Shown here piece by piece: positions 7,309 to 13,985 of a DNA stretch of 24,728 nt. Position 1 is the stretch's first letter, and the number at the start of each line of letters is the position of its first letter. The notes under the pieces were generated by a model that searched no databases, was not told the DNA's origin, and worked only from the letters and a program-made list of their open reading frames with translations. A program made the position numbers and the translations under genes. This stretch comes from RYN-425 sp035542755 (lineage in GTDB: Bacteria; Patescibacteriota; Saccharimonadia; Saccharimonadales; UBA10212), in the NCBI GenBank assembly GCA_035542755.1, contig DATKKU010000048.1:1-24728 (forward strand), written 5' to 3'.

Positions 7309-10300
7309 ATGACAGCGTTTTTACTAAAATCAAAACCCGTTCCCTCGTCCAAGCCCGGCGTCGCCGAACAGCTGGACGCAAATGGCTTTGTTAAGCAGGC
7401 ACCGCGTTTCTCTGAACAGGTAGCCGACTCATCTAGAACCAATTTATTCAGGTCAGCCCGTAGCCCTCAACAGATAACCGAGCATCAGGGATTAGTTGAA
7501 CTTGATAGTTATCTAAAAAACGTATCTGAAACCCCAGGCTTACCCAATTATAAGATGGCTAAAAAAGCCGACCTAATGCGTAAAAACCTAAATTTCATAG
7601 GTGACAAGGAATATAACGAGGGCGCCAAAGGCCTAGCCGACAGCTGGAAATCATTTCTTGAGGCCGATCCCAAAAACCAAATAGCTGTTAGTACGAATAT
7701 CTCCAATAGCAGTAGCTACGTCAAAAGCGATAAGGCTCTATTTGAGAAAGTATTAGGTAATTTTTCCGACGAAGAAAGGGCTAAATATAGCGGCCGGATT
7801 GTATCTAATCCCTCGGCTCTGACGGCCGATCCGCAAAACGCCAAGATTGTAATGCTGGATGATTGGACTATAAGTGGCCAGCAAATGAAAAGCGCAGCCG
7901 CAAAATTAATGGACGACCCCGCTACAGCCAAGTACGCTGGTCAAATTGAGGTAAATTTGGTAATCGCTTCGCCCAAGCATCTGGAAGGAGGCCTGACAGT
8001 ATATACGGATGAAGGAGATAAGCGAACCTTACCAGTCAAATCTTATTACAGAGCTTGGGAATCGCCCAAGAGCGCTAACTATGCTGCCGGGGCCCATATT
8101 ACCGGCACCCACTCCTCAGTTGATTACGATTTTGATCATACCATTACTGAGTGGCACGGCTTACTAAGTGACGGCGGGCAGTCGGTAGACAAGCCCACCC
8201 TAAGTGGAGTATTCAGGGAATACCGTGATAAGCAATTACCACTAGTAAATTCTATTGATGAAACTTCAAACAGCATTATAGATAGTAGCGGCCCAAAGCC
8301 GCCTAAATTATCGCTGGTTGGGTCGGCGGATGCGCCGGCCGTTGGTTCAGGAAACGGTTTAGTCCACAGCAAATTCGTTCCAGGCCAGACTGTTAAGGCG
8401 ATTGGAGAAAACGGTGTGGTAGAAGACGGCTGGGTGGTTTCGCACGTAGACGATCTTGGCAACGTAACAATTGACAAGCCTCTAGAGGCTCCGTGGAATC
8501 ATGTATATAAATCGCATATCATAGGCCCGAATCTTCTTCAAAATGCGCAAGAATATCCAGTTGGGTCTCAGGGCAGTTGGTATGAATTGCCGGATGCAGC
8601 CCACCCGGCCTCGGCTTCGCTTGATACATCCAGCTTTCCAGAAACAAGCACGCCGATTAACCCCGGAGAAGCTGGGGGTAAGGGCTATACAATTGGTCAA
8701 AAAGTAAAAGTTGTACGCAGTGATGGCATAGTTGAGGGTGGTTGGAGGGTAACGGGCGAGGAGACCAACGGCGCCTATACTGTCGCCAAGGCAGAAAATG
8801 GAGAACTGCTTACAAAAACAGCCACTGCGGAGGGCCTTGATTTTGCCCAAATCCACCCAGTGGGGGTTAGCGTTAGCGGCTTTAGTGAACCGAACGAAGT
8901 ATCTGTCAACCTACAAGCTGCCGGGAGAACTACACCCGTTGGCACGACCACAGATGCAAGCCTATCTGATCATCTTGGTAGTTTTAGACCCGGGTTGAAA
9001 ACTGTATACGGTCAGGGCGAACCGCCAGCGGTCGGGCAAAGCAATCTCAACGTGCAGTTGTCTGAGTCCAGCGGAGAGACACTTGAGTCTATAAAGAATC
9101 CAGCCAAAACTTCTAGCCGTGCCGTGATTCTTGGTGAGGACACCACACCATCATCTACAGATGTTGCATCTGCTCCCTCATCCGAGCCTGCCCTGGGCGA
9201 ACCAGCACCCAAACCTACAACCATTGAACTAGGCAGCGCTCCATACTCTCCTAAAACTACCCTTGAGCCGACAGCTGATGAACCCGTTCTCAGCCCAACA
9301 AAAACTACCAGCCGAGCAACGATACTGGACCCAGGTTCCGGCAGACCGGTAGCAGCAGCCGAAGATGACGCTACAGATAAATTAGTGCGTATAGCCGAAG
9401 GCAGGGCAAAATCGGGCAGCTTAATTGGTCAAGGGGCTGGACCAGAAGGAGAACCAGTAACCATTGAGCTGGCCAAAGGCACATACACGCCAAAAGACGT
9501 GAGTACCGACGACGATGTCATTCCAAAAACCTCTTCCCGGGCTACAGACCTAAGTCACATTAAAGGCCCGGATGCTGCAGCTGACGACGGTAAAATAATC
9601 GTACCAAAAGGCTACACACCAAAAGACATAACCAATGACGACGATGTCATTCCAAAAACCTCTTCCCGGGCTACAGACCTAAGTCATCTTAAGGTCGGAG
9701 CCGCAGGGGGTGAGACGGCCGGCGATACGGCGGCAGAAATTTTTGACACCGCCGCTAAAGCTGGCAAGGTTGGTGCCACACTGGCCCGTTTTGGAGCTGC
9801 TGGCGAGACCCTTGCCCCGGCATTGGATGCGGCGGCAGGCCCCGAGGCCATGGTGGCTGTCCCGGTGGCAATCGGACTGACCAAGAACACGATTAGCACT
9901 GCCAAGAAACTTGAAAAGGGAGACATTGCCGGTGCCGAGAAGACATTTGCTGGCGGCGATTATACTGGCGCTACTCCGGTGGGGATGGAATTAAATGCCC
10001 AGGAAGCGCTCTCAAATGTGGCTAAGGGTGATTACGGGGCTGCCGCAGGAAATGTTTACCGGGCAACGGGCGTGGCGGCGGCAAAGGATATAACCGTCAC
10101 TACAGCTAAGTCCGCTGCCGATACGGCAAAACTTGGCTACAATTACGCCGACGGCGGTAAGTTAGTGGGAGATATTAAAAAGGGCGATGTTACCGGCGTG
10201 GAGACAACTCTTTTTAAAGACTCTCTAAAGGTAGATCCTATAACCGCCGGGCCTATGCTATTGCACGCAACCGGAGTCACCTCGGGCATAGAAAGTGCGG

Positions 10301-12993
10301 CAGGGAGTGTGGCGAGTAAGGCTTATAAGGGTTCGGGTGCTGCATCAGCCGTTAAGGCCACTAAAGGGGTGGCAGACAGCGTTTATAAAGATACGGGTGC
10401 TGCCTCGGCGGTCAAGACTACCAAAAAAGTTGTTTCGGGCGCGGAGGGAGCAGTAAGTGGAGCCGCGGACAGTGTTTATAAAGGCTCGGGCGCCTCATCA
10501 GCGGTTAAAGCCGGCAAGGGACTTGCCAGCAGCGTTGGCGGGCTGTTTGGCTTTGGCGGCGGCTCCTCAAACAGCAACTCAAGTGTCTATGTGCCTCCGG
10601 CTAAACCTACAGTTCCCGGTTTGTCAGCATCCCAAACACTACCATCAAATGCTACTACTAGCCAGCTAATTGGCTGGGGCTGGAAGCCAGGTAAGCCAAA
10701 TGCCTTTGGCGAGACTACCTGGACTAAAGGCGGAAACACTCTCAGTATTTCGGCAAGTGGTACGGGCACCTATATTAATAATTCTGGTGGTAAAGCGCAC
10801 GGCGAAATAGTGACCATTCTTGACCCGCAGAACTTACGCTCGGCCGGGCACGCCGGAACGTCTGGGTCGTCAACCAGCCAGAGCAGCGTCGTATTTAAAA
10901 CTACTTCAAAGCCAAAAACTACCACCAAGACATCCCAAACCGATGACCGCTATAGCAACCACCCCACTAGCGGCCTAGCTACCACTTCAAAAACCGTATC
11001 TTCCGGCAGCCGTACAACTAAAGACGTGACCAAAACTAAAAAAACGGCGGTGCCGGATAACCTATTTACCAACACTCCTTTTGGCAACATGGTGCCCAGC
11101 CCGAAAACCAGCAAGACATCTCAAACCGACGACCGGTTTGGCAACCATTCCACCGGCGGCTTAGCTACCGGTTCTAAAGTCGGGCCGGCCCCACCAACCG
11201 TGCAACTAGTACCATATAAAACATCCGGTCCGGTAGCCCATGACTCGGCCCACATATATAAGACCGAAACCGGTGTGGCTTACCACGGGGCAACTGGTGT
11301 GACCAAGACAATATTTATGGACGGCGCAGCATCATTCGTTAAAGATGGCAAGGTTATAGCTACCGAGCCGGCAGGGACCGAGACAGTATTGCTGCCAGCC
11401 AAGGCCCATTCTGCCAGTGCCGCCCCGGTCTACGCAGCACCTGTCTACGTGCCTCCGCCACCACCTCCGCCACTGCGGGTCACTTCCGCTAGGCCGGCTA
11501 ACTGGGATACCCACACCACCAGCGATATTGAGGCTACCGAAACCAATCAGACGCTAACTCTTGGTGGGCATACCTATAAAAACGTCACCGTAATAAGGTT
11601 TACCGACGGCAAGGCCACCTTCCAGGTCAACGGCAAAATAATCGGCTATGGCGAGACCGGTACGTCAAGCGGAGATGGTCAATCGGACGATTCTACTGGA
11701 ACAACTGTGAAGCCCAAGGCAGCCGGTAATAAAACCAGCAGTGATAGTTTTGATGACGACCGCGCCAAGCAGGCCAGTTTAATAGAAAAGTCCGCGCCGG
11801 CCGAAAAAACAGTAAATCTTGCCAAGGTTTATGAGGGCGGGGCCCAGCCGGTCAGCGCTGTCCGGCTTAAAAGTGGAGCCATCCTTACCACCACCGCCAC
11901 CGGCGCCGTGGTAGAAACAACTACCACCGGTAACTCCTATACCGTCAAAGCTGCACCAGTTACACCACCGCCGGCCTGGAATACTTCGGGTGTGGCGCCG
12001 GACCTGGGTGGTTTGGGTGGCAGCGACATAGCCGAACACGGCAGTGCCCTGGCGGTTCGCGACAGCCGAGACGGCAATAGCATTATCGTTCAAATGAGTG
12101 ACGGCACTTATCAATCTATCAACATGCAGACCGGAGCTGTTAGTGGCGCTGGTACTTGGGGCGATGGGCAAGGCGGCGGTGTAGCCCAAAACGGCGTCGG
12201 CGCAGATCCAATCCTTTATGCTGCGGCTCAGCAAACCGCCGATACGACGGCCACTAATTATGCCAGTATTTCTAATATGAAAAGTGAGGACATGACAGCC
12301 TCACAGGCCGACGCCGCGGCTCAAACCACGGCTGCTCAAGTGGCTGCCGCCAACACTCGCCTAGCAGATATCAATAATAAGATGCAGGACTCTATGGCCT
12401 CGGCAGACTCTACTGTCACAACTCAGCAACAAATGGATGCCGCCAACCACTACGCTGCCATCTCTAATGCCAAGAGTCAGGACATGACGGCTTCGCAGGC
12501 CGACGCCGCGGCTCAAACTACGGCTGCCCAAGTAGCCGCTGCCAACACCCGTCAAGCCGATATCGCTAATAAGGTGAATGACGGGGCGACTTCGCAGGCC
12601 GACGCCGCTGCTCAAATAACCGCCGCCCAAGTGGCCGCTGAGAATACTCGCTTGGCAGATATCAATAATAAGCAGCAGGACTCTATGGCTACGGCTCCGC
12701 CCCCGCCACCACCCACTCCGGTGACTATGGCTCCAACAACGCCCGACGCCGTAGCAAGATACATGGCGGCCAGCCCTCCGCCAGCTGCGGCAGCTGCGCC
12801 GCCCCCGCCACCACCCCCGCCTATAACCATGGCTCCGACCACCCCGGACGCAGTTGAGCGTTACATGAATGCAAACAGCATTACCCTGCCGGCTGCTACG
12901 CCTAACGATACGCCTTCGCCAGGCCTAGGTAGTTTTAATCCGGCCGATAGCACGACTCTGCGTATGACCCATGGGCGCGCCATGCTTGAATAG
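7309..12993 (+). CDS. Giant repeat protein with phosphoribosyltransferase-like head and shared C-terminal tail
   Basis: A 1,894-aa protein. Residues about 85-300 look like a PRTase fold: the PRPP-loop-like IVMLDDWTISGQQ (180-192) follows a helix/strand pattern, and a TGTHSSVDYDFD segment (265-276) follows. Two related beta modules lie at about 356-402 and 460-517 (NGVVEDGW and SDGIVEGGW). Next come four K-T-x-S-R-A units (600, 665, 740, 783), an Ala/Gly-rich region with three YK-x-x-GA-x-SAVK units (1006, 1026, 1057), and paired KTSQTDDR segments (1207, 1269). The end holds two DG-x-A-x-F...GK-x-I modules, the LTTTATGA and GAGTWGDG modules shared with the 544-aa protein, three 27-residue coiled repeats (1665, 1729, 1762), polyproline, two MAPTTPDAV boxes and the tail ending THGRAMLE. 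No Sec signal or membrane segment is obvious. ATG 7309 has no clear ribosome-binding site. Exported effector or surface fibre is an inference. Confidence 0.75.
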   Translation: MTAFLLKSKPVPSSKPGVAEQLDANGFVKQAPRFSEQVADSSRTNLFRSARSPQQITEHQGLVELDSYLKNVSETPGLPNYKMAKKADLMRKNLNFIGDKEYNEGAKGLADSWKSFLEADPKNQIAVSTNISNSSSYVKSDKALFEKVLGNFSDEERAKYSGRIVSNPSALTADPQNAKIVMLDDWTISGQQMKSAAAKLMDDPATAKYAGQIEVNLVIASPKHLEGGLTVYTDEGDKRTLPVKSYYRAWESPKSANYAAGAHITGTHSSVDYDFDHTITEWHGLLSDGGQSVDKPTLSGVFREYRDKQLPLVNSIDETSNSIIDSSGPKPPKLSLVGSADAPAVGSGNGLVHSKFVPGQTVKAIGENGVVEDGWVVSHVDDLGNVTIDKPLEAPWNHVYKSHIIGPNLLQNAQEYPVGSQGSWYELPDAAHPASASLDTSSFPETSTPINPGEAGGKGYTIGQKVKVVRSDGIVEGGWRVTGEETNGAYTVAKAENGELLTKTATAEGLDFAQIHPVGVSVSGFSEPNEVSVNLQAAGRTTPVGTTTDASLSDHLGSFRPGLKTVYGQGEPPAVGQSNLNVQLSESSGETLESIKNPAKTSSRAVILGEDTTPSSTDVASAPSSEPALGEPAPKPTTIELGSAPYSPKTTLEPTADEPVLSPTKTTSRATILDPGSGRPVAAAEDDATDKLVRIAEGRAKSGSLIGQGAGPEGEPVTIELAKGTYTPKDVSTDDDVIPKTSSRATDLSHIKGPDAAADDGKIIVPKGYTPKDITNDDDVIPKTSSRATDLSHLKVGAAGGETAGDTAAEIFDTAAKAGKVGATLARFGAAGETLAPALDAAAGPEAMVAVPVAIGLTKNTISTAKKLEKGDIAGAEKTFAGGDYTGATPVGMELNAQEALSNVAKGDYGAAAGNVYRATGVAAAKDITVTTAKSAADTAKLGYNYADGGKLVGDIKKGDVTGVETTLFKDSLKVDPITAGPMLLHATGVTSGIESAAGSVASKAYKGSGAASAVKATKGVADSVYKDTGAASAVKTTKKVVSGAEGAVSGAADSVYKGSGASSAVKAGKGLASSVGGLFGFGGGSSNSNSSVYVPPAKPTVPGLSASQTLPSNATTSQLIGWGWKPGKPNAFGETTWTKGGNTLSISASGTGTYINNSGGKAHGEIVTILDPQNLRSAGHAGTSGSSTSQSSVVFKTTSKPKTTTKTSQTDDRYSNHPTSGLATTSKTVSSGSRTTKDVTKTKKTAVPDNLFTNTPFGNMVPSPKTSKTSQTDDRFGNHSTGGLATGSKVGPAPPTVQLVPYKTSGPVAHDSAHIYKTETGVAYHGATGVTKTIFMDGAASFVKDGKVIATEPAGTETVLLPAKAHSASAAPVYAAPVYVPPPPPPPLRVTSARPANWDTHTTSDIEATETNQTLTLGGHTYKNVTVIRFTDGKATFQVNGKIIGYGETGTSSGDGQSDDSTGTTVKPKAAGNKTSSDSFDDDRAKQASLIEKSAPAEKTVNLAKVYEGGAQPVSAVRLKSGAILTTTATGAVVETTTTGNSYTVKAAPVTPPPAWNTSGVAPDLGGLGGSDIAEHGSALAVRDSRDGNSIIVQMSDGTYQSINMQTGAVSGAGTWGDGQGGGVAQNGVGADPILYAAAQQTADTTATNYASISNMKSEDMTASQADAAAQTTAAQVAAANTRLADINNKMQDSMASADSTVTTQQQMDAANHYAAISNAKSQDMTASQADAAAQTTAAQVAAANTRQADIANKVNDGATSQADAAAQITAAQVAAENTRLADINNKQQDSMATAPPPPPPTPVTMAPTTPDAVARYMAASPPPAAAAAPPPPPPPPITMAPTTPDAVERYMNANSITLPAATPNDTPSPGLGSFNPADSTTLRMTHGRAMLE
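9508..9686 (+). repeat. Two identical 50-bp direct repeats in the giant gene
   Basis: Copies at 9508-9557 and 9637-9686 are identical over 50 bases and lie 129 bp (43 codons) apart. Each encodes DDDVIPKTSSRATDLS, preceded by a variable Y-T-P-K-D segment. They are the two youngest copies of a longer, degenerate K-T-x-S-R-A series in the same protein. Confidence 0.88.
12301..12672 (+). repeat. Three copies of a 27-residue Ala/Gln-rich coiled repeat
   Basis: Copies at 12301-12381, 12493-12573 and 12592-12672 encode SQADAAAQTTAAQVAAANTR followed by a variant of LADINNK. They are predicted to be helical. DNA conservation is high at the start of each copy, so the repeats are probably recent duplications. 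They lie just before the polyproline stretch and the terminal tail of the giant protein. Confidence 0.85.
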
Positions 12994-13006
12994 TTTTCTA
13001 GGGGCT

Positions 13007-13855
13007 TTAGGCGGTCTTGGTAATTTTTCTCCAGGCCATACGCATGCCGGGTTCGGTGGCGTTTAGGTAGTTGGTATAGGTAGTGCTGCCGTTATAGTGC
13101 TTGGCTATCCAGGTCAATTGTTGCTGGTCGGTTAGATTCTTGGGCATTTCTGCCAGGACCTTTTTTACGGCCTGGGCGCCGCGGCGCATACTCTGCATTT
13201 CACTGAGCGGATGGGTATCTCTAACCTGCATTATGCCGGTAGAAATGTAAGCCGGCCGCCTTAGTAAGTAATAGACTCGCTCGGCTAGGCGCACCGCCGG
13301 CGGTCTGGCAATATTTTCGGTAGTGGCTATGTGCAGCACAAAGAACCACTCCTCGGCATTCATTTGCTGACTTAAACTACGATAAGTACGGTGAATTTTG
13401 ATAGCACTGGCCGCCACCCAGGCATTATATTTCTTGCCGGCTAAGGCCCTCCATTTTATTAAGTAGACTTCCTGAAATACCACCAAGCCAATGGCTGCCG
13501 CGTAGGCAGCCGGCGTTTGATATAACAGCAGTGTCACGGATATTAATATAGCGGCGTCATAATAAGGGGTCGGCTGAGTTTTGTTGCGGTTAAAAATGCT
13601 AAGAAACAGCAGATGCATTACTGCCGAGCTTAAAATCACGACCAGTATGTAGCTGCTCAGGTTGTTATGCAGCAGCGACAAAACTATGGCTAGACCAGAG
13701 CCCAGTCTATAACCGGCAAATTTTTTAGCGGCCAGGGGATCGCTATAGGTAATTAGCGTTGGGTCAAAGCCGCGGATTTTGATTAAGCGCCAGCACAGTA
13801 CCAAATAGCCCGCGGCAGTAGCCAAAACCAGGAGTATATATAGGTATAAGTTCAC
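13007..13855 (-). CDS. Multi-pass membrane protein with lysozyme/transglycosylase-like C-terminal domain
   Basis: A 282-aa protein. The N-terminal half has about four or five membrane segments (roughly 4-24, 51-62, 68-88, 99-112, 117-133). Residues about 165-270 resemble a goose-type or SLT-like muramidase fold: Glu180 in ATTENIARPP is a candidate catalytic acid, STGIMQV (205-211) matches the family G-L/I-M-Q-V motif, and IAKHYNGSTTYTNYL (250-264) matches the A-x-x-Y-N-x-G helix. It would be a wall-cutting enzyme tethered to the membrane, as used to open the wall for secretion machines; that role is inferred. GTG start at 13855 with no clear ribosome-binding site. Its stop lies 13 bp from the giant gene's stop (convergent), and it is divergent from the 609-aa gene. 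Confidence 0.65.
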   Translation of the reverse strand: MNLYLYILLVLATAAGYLVLCWRLIKIRGFDPTLITYSDPLAAKKFAGYRLGSGLAIVLSLLHNNLSSYILVVILSSAVMHLLFLSIFNRNKTQPTPYYDAAILISVTLLLYQTPAAYAAAIGLVVFQEVYLIKWRALAGKKYNAWVAASAIKIHRTYRSLSQQMNAEEWFFVLHIATTENIARPPAVRLAERVYYLLRRPAYISTGIMQVRDTHPLSEMQSMRRGAQAVKKVLAEMPKNLTDQQQLTWIAKHYNGSTTYTNYLNATEPGMRMAWRKITKTA

Positions 13856-13879
13856 GCTAGTTTAATTTTAGCCTCTGTT

Positions 13880-13905
13880 TTGACTAAATCGTAAATGTTT
13901 ATAAC
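13880..13905 (+). promoter_or_regulatory. Second promoter-like element upstream of the 609-aa gene
   Basis: TTGACT (13880-13885) and TATAAC (13900-13905) resemble the main promoter 33 bp downstream, but the spacer is only 14 bp. AAATGTTTATAAC here parallels AAACGTTTATAGT in the main promoter. This may be a decayed tandem copy or a regulator site. Confidence 0.35.
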
Positions 13906-13906
13906 A
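13898..13906 (-). promoter_or_regulatory. Extended -10 for the minus-strand membrane protein
   Basis: On the minus strand TGTTATAAA (13906 down to 13898) is an extended -10, placing the transcript start near 13891, about 36 nt before the GTG at 13855. No good -35 is seen at 16-18 bp. Confidence 0.45.
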
Positions 13907-13912
13907 AACCTC

Positions 13913-13940
13913 TTGACTTAAGGTGTTAAACGTTTATAGT
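13913..13940 (+). promoter_or_regulatory. Promoter of the 609-aa YxGFP-repeat gene
   Basis: TTGACT (13913-13918), a 16-bp spacer and TATAGT (13935-13940), then six bases and CATAAG at 13947. The CATAAG to start-codon distance is 39 nt, the same as in the 544-aa gene. The leader holds a four-codon frame, ATG 13971 to TAA 13983-13985, which abuts the GTG start. Confidence 0.78.
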
Positions 13941-13985
13941 TTGTAGCATAAGCATTTAAACAAAAACACTATGAGGCAAAAGTAA

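Noticed and set aside
9508..9686. CRISPR-like array
   Set aside because: There are only two copies and both are in frame inside a coding region; no cas genes are present.
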